From an uncultured Isosphaeraceae bacterium (GTDB lineage: Bacteria > Planctomycetota > Planctomycetia > Isosphaerales > Isosphaeraceae): 64,000 nucleotides of DNA. Below, one piece after another: positions 1-8,480 of this stretch (its first letter is position 1; every line of letters starts with the position of its first letter). The translations under genes and the position numbers were made by a program. The notes beneath the pieces were generated by a model. The model was given only the letters and a program-made list of their open reading frames with translations. It searched no databases and was not told the origin of the DNA. The stretch spans positions 186,001-250,000 of the forward strand of contig CAMFLR010000001.1 in NCBI GenBank assembly GCA_945957605.1, written 5' to 3'.

Positions 1-1961
1 TGTTCGGCAACGGCAACGACGTGCCGGTCACGATCGACCCGAACAGCATCTCGTTCAAGTACCTTGGTGGTGCGCTCGGTGCTGAGTCGGTGACGTTCAA
101 CATCATCGGCAGCCAGGCCAACCCGCTCGCCAACGACCAGTACCAGGTGACGATCGCCGGTGCCGGCACCTCTGTGGTGACCGACATCGCGGGCAACGCC
201 TTGAACGCGGTGGGTGCGGGCTCGACAGGGTCAAACTTCACTGACACCTTCATCGTGTACTCGCCGACGATCCAGCACACGCTGTTCGTGGGCTCCGCGT
301 TCGCCAGCGATCCGACTGCGAAGCTCGGCTCGCGTGCCAACCCGTACACGACGATCCAGTCGGCGATCAACGCGGCCCAGCTTGGTGACGTGGTTGCGGT
401 TCTGCCCGGCCTCTACACCGAGTCGATCACGCTCAAGTCGCTCGTCACGGTGCGTTCGGCCGACCTCAGCAGCACCGACAACATCGTGCTCCCGGGTGAT
501 CCTCTGCAGACGATCATCCGTGCCCCAGCCGTCACCTCCGCCACGACCCCGACCGGCACTGGTGCCACGGTCGCGACGGTGACCGGTATCAACATCGCCA
601 GCTCGACCGGCGGTACGGCCGTCCTGAACACCGAGTTCAGCGGCTTCACCGTGGCCAGCCCGCTGGCCGGTAACCCGGCGACGGGGACGATCCAGACGGG
701 TTCGGTTGGTATCCAGCTCATCAACGCGAACATCCTGATCGACCGCAACTTCGTGGTCGACTCCTACATCGGGATCGCCGAAGCCTCGACGGGTATCAAC
801 GCGATCTTCCCGCGAGTGTTCAACAACGGCATCATCGGCAACAACGTCGGTTTCTCGATCGACGGTACCCTTGCCTCGAGCCTGGCAGCAGTCGCTCAGG
901 TCTCGAACAACACCTTCGCCTTCAACAACCAGGGTGCTGGTGTCGCCGCGCTCGCGTCGGGTCCGCTGCTCGTCACCTTCGCCAACAACATCTTCTGGCA
1001 GAACCACGACCTGACATCGGCCCGCAATGGCGACGCGATCGCTGCCAACGTGCCGAACAAGACGCTCGTTCTGAGCAACCTGTTCTCCGGCAACGGCGCC
1101 AACCCCAACAGCACGGCGGACGACACGTTCAACATCGGGACCGGCTTCCAGCCGCAAATCCTGACGACGACCGCCCCCGACGGCCTGGGCAACTTCACCG
1201 GCGACCCGGCGTTCGTTTCGCCGCGTGACCCGCGCCCGACGGCCGACGGACCTGCATCGTTCTTCAACGATGCCGACTTCGACCTGCTGTTCACGTCGGC
1301 CGCCATCGATCGTTCCAACCCGGCCTACGCCCCCGCGACCGACTTCCTCTATCGCGGCCGGATCATCGTCCCGGGACGTGCCTTCACCGTCACCAGCCCG
1401 TACAGCGCCAGCGTCGGCCCGGCCGATGTCGGAGCCTTCGAGTACGGCGGCACCGGCGGAATCCCGCTCGGCGGCCAGACTTTCCGCGTGGTTAACGACT
1501 CGCTCGCTTCGGGCAACTCCAGCCGCGCTGGCGGGACGGTTGTGCCCTACACGGCAGCTCCGTCGTCGATCACCGTCAACTTCTCGTCGAACGTCAAGCA
1601 GTCGAGCGTGTCGCTGACCGACCTCGTCATCTCGGGTACTGGCATCTCGGGCTCGAACCCGGTTCGTGCCACCAGCCTGTCCTGGATCGACGGCCACACC
1701 GTCAAGTTCAACCTCACCGGAGGTTACAACAAGTCGGGTACGGTTCAGGTCCAGATCCCGCAAGGTGCTGTGACCGACACCGCCGGCCGCGGCGTTGCAG
1801 CCTTCACCGACTCGATCACCCTCTCGCCGACGACCTCGACCACGATCTCGCGATCTGAAGTCGTTGCGAGCACCACGCCCACCCCGACCGTCGTCTCGAT
1901 CCCGGCGGTCATCCCGACCCCGGTCGTCAAGCCGAAGGCCAAGATCAAGAAGAAGCACTAA
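1..1961 (+). CDS. Surface protein with Ig-like and DUF1565/beta-helix regions (5' partial)
   Basis: The gene is open from the first base of the window (reading frame begins at base 3), so its start lies upstream; an internal GTG at 21 is not a convincing start. The visible part is about 650 residues. It begins with a fragment resembling a bacterial Ig-like domain ending in a TDIAGNAL-type strand. A DUF1565-like segment follows (LFVGS, RANPYTTIQSAINAA, GDVVAVLPGLYTE), then an Asn-rich stretch typical of a right-handed parallel beta-helix. A second Ig-like domain lies near residues 515-610, and a Thr/Pro-rich linker leads to a lysine-rich tail (PKAKIKKKH). These features fit a secreted or cell-surface protein, possibly glycan-binding. 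No catalytic motif is seen and function is unknown. A strong terminator follows 40 bases downstream. Confidence 0.85.
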   Translation, partial: FGNGNDVPVTIDPNSISFKYLGGALGAESVTFNIIGSQANPLANDQYQVTIAGAGTSVVTDIAGNALNAVGAGSTGSNFTDTFIVYSPTIQHTLFVGSAFASDPTAKLGSRANPYTTIQSAINAAQLGDVVAVLPGLYTESITLKSLVTVRSADLSSTDNIVLPGDPLQTIIRAPAVTSATTPTGTGATVATVTGINIASSTGGTAVLNTEFSGFTVASPLAGNPATGTIQTGSVGIQLINANILIDRNFVVDSYIGIAEASTGINAIFPRVFNNGIIGNNVGFSIDGTLASSLAAVAQVSNNTFAFNNQGAGVAALASGPLLVTFANNIFWQNHDLTSARNGDAIAANVPNKTLVLSNLFSGNGANPNSTADDTFNIGTGFQPQILTTTAPDGLGNFTGDPAFVSPRDPRPTADGPASFFNDADFDLLFTSAAIDRSNPAYAPATDFLYRGRIIVPGRAFTVTSPYSASVGPADVGAFEYGGTGGIPLGGQTFRVVNDSLASGNSSRAGGTVVPYTAAPSSITVNFSSNVKQSSVSLTDLVISGTGISGSNPVRATSLSWIDGHTVKFNLTGGYNKSGTVQVQIPQGAVTDTAGRGVAAFTDSITLSPTTSTTISRSEVVASTTPTPTVVSIPAVIPTPVVKPKAKIKKKH

Positions 1962-2001
1962 GCCGTTCCTCCGGATTCCGGAGTGACCACACGAGCTTGA
2001 G

Positions 2002-2031
2002 ACGGGCGGCCCTCACCAGGCCGCCCGTTTT
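2002..2031 (+). terminator. Rho-independent terminator
   Basis: A perfect 9-10 bp GC-rich stem (2003-2011 pairs with 2019-2027) with a 7-base loop is followed by TTTT. It lies 40 bases after the stop of the Ig-like/beta-helix gene and ends that transcript. Confidence 0.85.
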
Positions 2032-2051
2032 CGTTGACGGCGCGCCCTTCC

Positions 2052-2080
2052 TTGACCAGCGTTTTTCATTCATGTTAAAC
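2052..2080 (+). promoter_or_regulatory. Candidate sigma70-like promoter for the DUF1549 gene
   Basis: TTGACC at 2052-2057 is followed after 17 bases by TTAAAC at 2075-2080. The -35 matches consensus in 5 of 6 positions and the -10 in only 3. It sits between the terminator and the DUF1549 gene, so position supports it better than sequence. Confidence 0.35.
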
Positions 2081-2122
2081 TTTCGATCTACAATCCGCTG
2101 ATCGCTGTTCCGGGTGGAATCC

Positions 2123-4609
2123 ATGCTCATTTCACCTCGCACGTCCGTGGCACGAATCGTGGCCGCACTGCTGTGCTGGTTCGGCTGCGTCAGCAGTTTT
2201 GCCCGTGTCCAAGCGGCGCCTGCATTGAAAACAGTGCGAATCGAGCCTTCGAACATCAAACTCGAAGGTGCCGCGGACCACCGGCAGCTTGTCGTAACCG
2301 CCGTTTATGTCGACGGTTCTGTGCGCGACATCACGCGTGAAGCGAAATACTTCTCGATCGACGCATGTTTCCATACGACCGGCTTCGGCGTGATTTCGGC
2401 GGTTGCCGACAAGGTTGGTTCGATCTACGTGATGTTTGGTGACAAGCGTTTCGAGGTGCCGGTCGAATCACGGCGAGCTTCGGAATGGACGCCGCCCGGC
2501 TATCGTCGCGACGTTGTCGCCCTGCTTTCCAAAGCAGGGTGCAACATGGGCACCTGTCATGGGAACATCAACGGCAAGGGCGGTTTGCGCCTGAGCTTAC
2601 GCGGCGACGATCCCTCGGCTGACTTTCTAGCACTAACACGCGACTCCTTCGGCCGCCGGATCAATCTCACCAATGCCGGGGCGAGCCTGCTCATCGCCAA
2701 GCCAACCGGTAAGATCGAACACGAGGGTGGCGTCCGTTTCGGCGTTCATTCGCCCGAGGCGGCGATCCTGCTCAACTGGATCATGTACGGCGCGAAGGAC
2801 GACGAAGCAACGACACCTCGGCTCACGCGATTACGCGTCTACCCCGAACGCCAGCTCAACGCCGCGCCTGGCCTCACACAGCAATTGAGCGTAACGGCTG
2901 AGTTTTCTGATCACACAGTGCGTGACGTGACCACGCTCGCCTCGTTCGACGTCGACGACCCGATCAAGGTCAGTGTGAGCGCTGGCGGACTGGTTTCCCG
3001 CAAATCCGCCGGTGAAACCACGGTTTCGGTGCGCTACCTCAACGGCCGGGCGATCAGCCGGCTAGCGTTCTTGCACGATCGCGCGGGTTTCGTCGCGCGG
3101 TCCGTTCCCAACGACAATTCAATCGACGCCGCCGTGTTCGCCAAGCTCAATGCACTCAAGGTCACCCCATCCGAACCCGCGACCGACGCTGTTTTTCTTC
3201 GACGCGCACATCTCGATTCGATCGGCGTTTTGCCCACGCCTGAAGAGACACGCGCATTTCTCAGCGACGACGATCCGCACAAACGCGCAAAGCTGATCGA
3301 CCGACTCGTGGTTCGACCCGAGTTCGCCGATTTTTGGGCGCTGAAGTGGGCCGACCTGCTCCGCAACGAAGAAAAGACCATGGGCGACAAGGGCGCCTGG
3401 ATTTTCCAGCGCTGGCTGCGCGATCAGATGTCGGCCGATGTGCCGCTCGACGAATTCGCCCGTCAGATCGTCTCCGCGCAAGGTTCAACGCACCGCAATC
3501 CGCCTGCAAGTTTCTATCGCACGAATCAAGATCCTCAAACCGCCGCCGAATCTGTTGGCCAGGTGTTTCTCGGCGTTCGCGTGCAGTGCGCGAGGTGCCA
3601 TAACCACCCGTACGACGTCTGGACCCAGGACGACTATTACGGAATGTCGGCCCACTTCGCGAATCTGAGCCGCAAGATTCTCGACGAGACCAAGCGGGAC
3701 CGGTTCGACAAGCACGAGATCAACGGCGACGTGATCATCCATCTCAAGGGCCGCCCCGGCATGGTTCAGCCGCGCTCCGGAGCGATGATGGATCCCAAAC
3801 CGCTTGGCGCGAAATCATCGTGGAAACGCGACGATCCCAATGCACTCGACGACCTCGCTCGCTGGCTTACGCGCGACAATCCCCAGTTCGCCCGCAACAT
3901 GGCGAACCGCATCTGGTTTCACCTGGTCGGACGTGGCGTCGTCGAGCCTGTCGATGATTTCCGCGATTCGAATCCGCCGTCGAATCCTGAATTGCTCGAC
4001 GCGTTGACAAGTGAGTTTGTGAGGAACGGTATGCGGCTCAAGCCCCTTGTCGCGTTCATCATGAAATCGCGCACGTATGCGTTAGGCTCTGATACAAATG
4101 ACTCGAACGCCGACGACGAGAGCAATTTCTCGCACGCGCAAATCAAGCTGCATCCGGCTGAAGTGCTGCTCGACGCGGTGAGCCTGGGGCTGGAGCGACC
4201 CGAGTCGTTCTCTAACGCACCGAGATTCGCGCGGGCGACGCAGCTTTCGGGGATCCAGTCGGGAAGCTCGTTCCTCAAAACGTTCGGTAAGCCCGACCGA
4301 CTCTTGACGTGTGAGTGCGAACGATCCGACGCAACCACACTCGCGCAGGCGTTCGAGATGCTCAACGGTCCGTCGATTCGTTCGAAGATCCAGGCCGACG
4401 ACAACCGAATTGGCCGGCTCATTGCACGAGGCGCAAGCGACGACGCGATCCTCGACGAGTTGGTGACGGCCCTGCTCTCGCGATCTCCGACGGCTTCTGA
4501 GCGTGCCGATTTGCTGGCGCATGTGCGGAAGTCGAGCGATCGCCGACGTGGTTGGGAAGATGTGGCGTGGGTGCTGCTCAATACCAAGGAATTCCTGCTT
4601 CGCCATTAA
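2123..4609 (+). CDS. DUF1549/DUF1553 domain secreted protein
   Basis: About 829 residues. The ATG at 2123 is preferred over an in-frame GTG at 2114 because GGTGGA lies 4-5 bases before it, and the product then starts with a hydrophobic signal peptide ending near AQAA-type residues. The order is: signal peptide, an Ig-like (BIG2-type) segment, a cytochrome-like motif CNMGTCHG (C140, C145, H146), a second Ig-like segment, DUF1549 with CARCHNHPYD (a canonical CxxCH at C489-C492-H493), and DUF1553 at the C-terminus. This architecture is a large paralogous family in planctomycetes, usually paired with a DUF1501 gene as here. Heme binding is inferred from the CxxCH motif; substrate and function are unknown. 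Confidence 0.92.
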   Translation: MLISPRTSVARIVAALLCWFGCVSSFARVQAAPALKTVRIEPSNIKLEGAADHRQLVVTAVYVDGSVRDITREAKYFSIDACFHTTGFGVISAVADKVGSIYVMFGDKRFEVPVESRRASEWTPPGYRRDVVALLSKAGCNMGTCHGNINGKGGLRLSLRGDDPSADFLALTRDSFGRRINLTNAGASLLIAKPTGKIEHEGGVRFGVHSPEAAILLNWIMYGAKDDEATTPRLTRLRVYPERQLNAAPGLTQQLSVTAEFSDHTVRDVTTLASFDVDDPIKVSVSAGGLVSRKSAGETTVSVRYLNGRAISRLAFLHDRAGFVARSVPNDNSIDAAVFAKLNALKVTPSEPATDAVFLRRAHLDSIGVLPTPEETRAFLSDDDPHKRAKLIDRLVVRPEFADFWALKWADLLRNEEKTMGDKGAWIFQRWLRDQMSADVPLDEFARQIVSAQGSTHRNPPASFYRTNQDPQTAAESVGQVFLGVRVQCARCHNHPYDVWTQDDYYGMSAHFANLSRKILDETKRDRFDKHEINGDVIIHLKGRPGMVQPRSGAMMDPKPLGAKSSWKRDDPNALDDLARWLTRDNPQFARNMANRIWFHLVGRGVVEPVDDFRDSNPPSNPELLDALTSEFVRNGMRLKPLVAFIMKSRTYALGSDTNDSNADDESNFSHAQIKLHPAEVLLDAVSLGLERPESFSNAPRFARATQLSGIQSGSSFLKTFGKPDRLLTCECERSDATTLAQAFEMLNGPSIRSKIQADDNRIGRLIARGASDDAILDELVTALLSRSPTASERADLLAHVRKSSDRRRGWEDVAWVLLNTKEFLLRH

Positions 4610-4644
4610 GAATGGCCGGCGCGGCACTTGTGGGGAGAGTGGCG

Positions 4645-6027
4645 ATGACTCAAGGGTGCAACGAGTTTCGCGAATCGGCTCGCTTCACGCGCAGGGCGAT
4701 GCTCACCGTCGGTACGGCGGGCTTTCTCGGCCTGAGCTTGCCTCGACTGCTCGCTGCTGCTCCCATCGCCCGCAAAGCGAAGCACGTCATTTTCTTGCAC
4801 CAGTGGGGCGGGCCGTCGCATATCGACACGTTCGACATGAAGCCCGATGCGCCCGAGGTTTATCGCGGCGAATTCAAGCCGATCGCCTCGCAAGCTCCCG
4901 GTATCACGCTGACCGAGCACCTGCCGCGATTCTCGAAGGTGCTTCATAAGTTCGCGCAAGTGCGCTCGGTTCATCATAAAATGAAGAACCACAACTCGGC
5001 AGGCTACTACAGCCTGACCGGGCACGCGCCGCCGATCGACGACCAGCGTCTACGTGATACGCTGGAACTTTACCCGGCCTACGGCAGTGTTGTTAGCAAG
5101 TTTCGCCCGGTCGACGATCCTGCGTTACCATCCTCGGTCTCGTTCCCGTATATCGTGCGCGATGGCAGCGCTACGCCTGGCCAGGGCGCGAGTTTTCTGG
5201 GCAAGGGTTTCGATCCGTTCTTCATCGGCCGCGATCCATCAAGCTCGAGCTTCAGCCTGCCCGAGCTGAGCCTACCGTCGCAATTGCCGCTGGAACGACT
5301 CGACGATCGCAAGGCTTTGCTCGGCAAGATCGACGCGCAACAAGCCTCTTTGCATAGCGCCGCGATCGCGCGCGGGATTGACAAGTTCAACGATCGTGCC
5401 CTGGCGATGCTCGCCTCGCCCAAGGTGAAAAACGCGTTCGACCTCTCGAAAGAACCCGCCAAGCTGCGCGATGAATATGGTCGCACGACGTATGGCCAAT
5501 CCTGCTTACTCGCGCGGCGACTGGTTGAGTCGGGCGTGCGATTCGTGACCGTTTACTTCGCTAGCACAATTGGACAGGGGTTCGGCACGGGCGGTTGGGA
5601 CACTCACAACAATAACTTCAACGACCTCCGCGATCGCCTGCTCCCATCGACCGATCAAACCGTTCCGACGCTGATTCACGACCTCGAAGCCCGTGGACTG
5701 CTCGATGAAACGCTCGTCGTCTGGATGGGCGAGTTCGGCCGCACGCCGCGCGTTGGTGCGAATCCCAGCAACGACCGGACCGGCCGCGACCACTGGCCGA
5801 ATTGTTACACGGTGCTGATGGCAGGTGGCGGAATTACGCCAGGTGCAATTCATGGGTCGAGCGACAGGATCGGCGGGTTGCCCGCGACCGATCCTGTACG
5901 TCCTGATGATATCGCTGCCACGCTCTACTGGGCGCTTGGCATCGACCCCAACACCGAGGTGTTCGACACGCTCGGTCGGCCGCTACCAATCGCTGCCGGA
6001 ACGCCGATCACCCGCTTGTTTGGGTAA
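4645..6027 (+). CDS. DUF1501 domain protein with Tat-type leader
   Basis: 460 residues. The ATG at 4645 is chosen because GGGGAGA precedes it by about 8 bases; an upstream in-frame ATG at 4612 would lack such a site. The N-terminus has TRRAMLTVGTAGFLGLSL, a twin-arginine-like leader. The body carries the DUF1501 hallmarks HVIFLHQWGGPSHIDTFDMKP near the start, then WDTHNNN, a VVWMGEFGRTPR segment, and GRDHWPNCYT. DUF1501 belongs to the alkaline-phosphatase-like fold, and these His/Asp-rich motifs may be metal ligands (inference). It starts 35 bases after the DUF1549 gene and is almost certainly co-transcribed with it. Substrate unknown. Confidence 0.93.
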   Translation: MTQGCNEFRESARFTRRAMLTVGTAGFLGLSLPRLLAAAPIARKAKHVIFLHQWGGPSHIDTFDMKPDAPEVYRGEFKPIASQAPGITLTEHLPRFSKVLHKFAQVRSVHHKMKNHNSAGYYSLTGHAPPIDDQRLRDTLELYPAYGSVVSKFRPVDDPALPSSVSFPYIVRDGSATPGQGASFLGKGFDPFFIGRDPSSSSFSLPELSLPSQLPLERLDDRKALLGKIDAQQASLHSAAIARGIDKFNDRALAMLASPKVKNAFDLSKEPAKLRDEYGRTTYGQSCLLARRLVESGVRFVTVYFASTIGQGFGTGGWDTHNNNFNDLRDRLLPSTDQTVPTLIHDLEARGLLDETLVVWMGEFGRTPRVGANPSNDRTGRDHWPNCYTVLMAGGGITPGAIHGSSDRIGGLPATDPVRPDDIAATLYWALGIDPNTEVFDTLGRPLPIAAGTPITRLFG

Positions 6028-6244
6028 ACCCTGGGCGATCGACGACTGAAAGTCCAGCCTTGGCGAGTCGGGAGACGATGATCGCCCAGTGGCGAAACAG
6101 GCTGTGCTCGTCCATCGTGTGCGTGCATTCGCTGGTATCGCGATCGTGCCGCCCCACCACTTCAACGCCGCCTGGGGCACGTCCCAGCGCACGGCGGACC
6201 GAATTCACACTGGGGGCTGCGACGAAGAACTTCGTTCCTTTCAT
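6008..6244 (-). CDS. Small hypothetical protein (uncertain)
   Basis: A 78-residue reading frame in the gap between the DUF1501 and DUF971 genes, overlapping the last 20 bases of the DUF1501 gene on the opposite strand. The ATG at 6244 has GGAG about 9 bases upstream. The peptide starts MKGTKFFVAAPSVNSVRRAL and has no signal peptide, membrane segment or recognised domain. Composition is ordinary rather than the Arg/Ser-rich pattern of antisense shadows. I do not recognise a family; it could be a small real gene or a chance frame. Confidence 0.35.
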   Translation of the reverse strand: MKGTKFFVAAPSVNSVRRALGRAPGGVEVVGRHDRDTSECTHTMDEHSLFRHWAIIVSRLAKAGLSVVDRPGFTQTSG

Positions 6245-6315
6245 ATTTGCAATCTCCGTGTTAGGCTGGCTCACGTTCATTGTTGCACGTTGAATTGTAC
6301 CGGCAAGGTTGAATC

Positions 6316-6627
6316 ATGGCCGACGCTCCGTCCAATATCCGCGCCCTTCAGGGTGAACAGATTCTCGAACTGACCTGGGCCGACAGCCAGCCGCATCGTC
6401 TTCCCTATCGCTTCATTCGGGGTGAATGCCCCTGCGCTGTTTGTATCGACGAATGGACGGGTGAACGCATTCTTGACCCAGCGTCCATCCGTGAAGACAT
6501 CAAGCTCGAAGGCATGGAGCCGGTCGGCAATTACGCGGTCCGGCTGGGCTGGAACGACGGTCACTCATCCGGTCTGTACACGTGGGAACAGTTGCAGAAG
6601 CTGGCCGAGAAGCACGCGTCGCAGTGA
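6316..6627 (+). CDS. DUF971 domain protein
   Basis: 103 residues, the usual size for stand-alone DUF971 proteins (related to the N-terminal domain of gamma-butyrobetaine hydroxylase). Visible hallmarks are LELTWADSQPHRLPYRFIR near residues 17-35, a conserved cysteine pair ECPCAVC, and the closing YAVRLGWNDGHSSGLYTWE block. Members often occur near Mrp/ApbC-type iron-sulfur genes, though none is present here, and the cysteines suggest metal or Fe-S binding (inference). An AAGGTTGAATC stretch before the ATG can serve as ribosome binding site. The next gene starts 3 bases after the stop, so the two are translated together. Confidence 0.88.
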   Translation: MADAPSNIRALQGEQILELTWADSQPHRLPYRFIRGECPCAVCIDEWTGERILDPASIREDIKLEGMEPVGNYAVRLGWNDGHSSGLYTWEQLQKLAEKHASQ

Positions 6628-6630
6628 ATC

Positions 6631-7602
6631 ATGAACGCACCGCCCATCACCGTCGCCGTTCCCACGTACAACGGTGCGCAGCACATTGAGGCGGCGGTTC
6701 GGAGCGTTCTGAGCCAGGGAGACATTGCATTCGACTTCATCGTCTGCGACGACCGGTCCAACGATGACACAGTCGAACGCGTGAAGGTTCTGGCCGGCGA
6801 TCGCGTCCAGGTTCATGTCCATTCCGAACGGCTCGGCCTCGCCGGCAACTGGAATCGTTGCGTCGAGCTTGCGCGCACGCCGCTCGTTTCCGTCTTTCAT
6901 CAAGACGACGTCATGCTCCCCGGGCATCTGAGACTGCACGTCAATGCTTTCGGACCTGAGACTGGACTCGTCGCCTCAGCCGTGCAAATGACTGACGACG
7001 CCGGCGTGCCGTTCCCGCCGGGGCTTGTCGAATCGGGTGGCTGTGGAGCGGAAATGCGAAAGTTCCGGCCCGGGGAATTTCTCCGCGAGCTGGCCGTTCT
7101 CAATCCCCTGCGCTGCTCGGCCGTCACCATGCGGCGCTCGGCCCATTTGGCGACCGGTGGCTTTCGGGCCGAGTACCGCTATGTTGTCGACTGGGCGCAT
7201 TGGATTGAATTGGCCAAGCGATTCGAAGCTATCTGGTTGCCCGAAACCACGGTGCAAATGCGCTGGCATAAGGCGAGCGAGACGCACCGTTTCAGCGGCG
7301 GAACGATCGACCTCGAAGAATCGGCTCGATTGCTGGAAACGCTTTATCAAGGGCATCCCGAACTCGCCGACGCACGGCCGAAAGCGATGAAACGGCTCGC
7401 ACGCGGATACCTTAATCGAGCGTATGTCGCTGCCCAGGCGCGTAATTCAAAGCTTTCACGCGCAAGCTTGAGGCGGGCGATATCACTCTCACCGATGTTG
7501 ATTCTTAAGGTGCTCGCGGATCCTCGCCTTTGCGCCCGGTTGGCAATTGGTCAGTTGGGAGGACAACGGGGCGAAAAAGTTTCGACAGCGCGTGCCAGAT
7601 AA
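6631..7602 (+). CDS. Family 2 glycosyltransferase
   Basis: 323 residues, soluble. The GT-A fold N-terminus is clear: ITVAVPTYNG at residues 6-15, CDDRSNDDT (nucleotide-binding), and HQDDVM near residue 90, which serves as the metal-binding DXD-type motif. A later YVVDWAHWIELAKR segment is typical of acceptor-side regions in this family. It should transfer a sugar from a nucleotide donor to a cell-surface glycan or lipid at the cytoplasmic face of the membrane. It is coupled to the DUF971 gene with a 3-base gap. Donor and acceptor cannot be read from sequence, and no further glycan genes lie next to it. Confidence 0.88.
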   Translation: MNAPPITVAVPTYNGAQHIEAAVRSVLSQGDIAFDFIVCDDRSNDDTVERVKVLAGDRVQVHVHSERLGLAGNWNRCVELARTPLVSVFHQDDVMLPGHLRLHVNAFGPETGLVASAVQMTDDAGVPFPPGLVESGGCGAEMRKFRPGEFLRELAVLNPLRCSAVTMRRSAHLATGGFRAEYRYVVDWAHWIELAKRFEAIWLPETTVQMRWHKASETHRFSGGTIDLEESARLLETLYQGHPELADARPKAMKRLARGYLNRAYVAAQARNSKLSRASLRRAISLSPMLILKVLADPRLCARLAIGQLGGQRGEKVSTARAR

Positions 7603-7661
7603 TCATCTGATTTGAAGGAATATAGTGTCAGATCGCCTGGAAAGAACTTTTCCTCTTCGGG

Positions 7662-8357
7662 ATGGCACATATGAACTCTCCCCCCAAGTTCGCATTTGAG
7701 TCCGCGTCTACTTCCAACGAGTTGATGAGCGAACTGGAAAAATTCCTCGTCTTTTGGCTCGGTCCCTGGAATTCAGCATTCGGCGAACCTGAGTCGACTT
7801 TGCGAAGTCAACGGCTCCCCAAACCGCTGCGACGGCTGTATGCGTTTGCAGGGAAGTGGAAGTGTACAGAGGAACGCGGCACCGAAATGCGAGCCCTCAA
7901 TTGCGGCGAAGGGTTGAGGCTGCTTGAGCAGCTCGATCGCACCTGGCTCGATTCGATTTACTTCGCTGATGAATGTCAGATGAACTGGTCGTGCAGCACG
8001 AGGCGCAGGGGTGCCGATCCCGCTGTCTGGGTCAAAGACAACTGCGGGATGGACTTCTATCAATGGCGATGCGTCGATCGCTCGCTGTCGCGATTTCTCG
8101 TAACGCTCTGTCTGCGCGAACTCATGGGCACGTCGCGGTTCATGCGGTTTGATCAACGATTGGAGAAATGGTTTCGTGAGTCAATGCACAAAGCCGTTCC
8201 TCTTTGGAGTAATCACCCATTTCCGTACTGTCCCGAGGGTTACTCGTTCTACCTCATTGGTGATTCGGTGCTCGTCGGTGATTTCCGGCACGATGGGATG
8301 GCATTCGCTGCGAGCAAGGACGAGGGGATTGAGCTGCTGAAACAGCAATTAATCTAG
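7662..8357 (+). CDS. Hypothetical protein, possibly SMI1/KNR4-like
   Basis: 231 residues, soluble, Trp-rich. The N-terminal half contains LPKPLRRLYAFAGKW, which recalls the start of SMI1/KNR4-type (SUKH) domains, where a small acidic fold acts in immunity or regulation. I cannot confirm the family from sequence alone. No signal peptide or membrane segment is seen. Two ATGs lie close together (7662 and 7671) and neither has a strong ribosome binding site. GC content is visibly lower in the 60 bases upstream. It stands alone between the glycosyltransferase and the radical SAM gene. Confidence 0.7.
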   Translation: MAHMNSPPKFAFESASTSNELMSELEKFLVFWLGPWNSAFGEPESTLRSQRLPKPLRRLYAFAGKWKCTEERGTEMRALNCGEGLRLLEQLDRTWLDSIYFADECQMNWSCSTRRRGADPAVWVKDNCGMDFYQWRCVDRSLSRFLVTLCLRELMGTSRFMRFDQRLEKWFRESMHKAVPLWSNHPFPYCPEGYSFYLIGDSVLVGDFRHDGMAFAASKDEGIELLKQQLI

Positions 8358-8426
8358 TATCTTGAAGTGGTGATTTGTGCAGTAAGTTAAGATGAGTTTG
8401 GGGATGTTCAGCGCTTGACAAAGCGG

Positions 8427-8432
8427 TATAAT
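8427..8432 (+). promoter_or_regulatory. Candidate -10 element before the YgiQ-type gene
   Basis: A perfect TATAAT. The nearby TTGACA at 8415-8420 is only 6 bases away and cannot be its -35, and no good -35 lies at 16-18 bases. Transcription from it would start near 8439, which argues that the upstream TTG at 8415 is not the translation start. Confidence 0.3.
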
Positions 8433-8480
8433 AACGGGTTGACACCAGAACATTTGGTTTCCGTTCAAGGTACGCTTCCT

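Noticed and set aside
231-1958. A 575-codon minus-strand frame antisense to the first gene
   Set aside because: It is Arg/Asp/Val-rich with no motif, which is typical of an antisense shadow in GC-rich DNA, while the plus strand encodes Ig-like and DUF1565 sequence.
8415-8432. TTGACA followed by TATAAT
   Set aside because: Only 6 bases separate the two, which cannot form a sigma70 promoter; the TATAAT alone is kept at low confidence.
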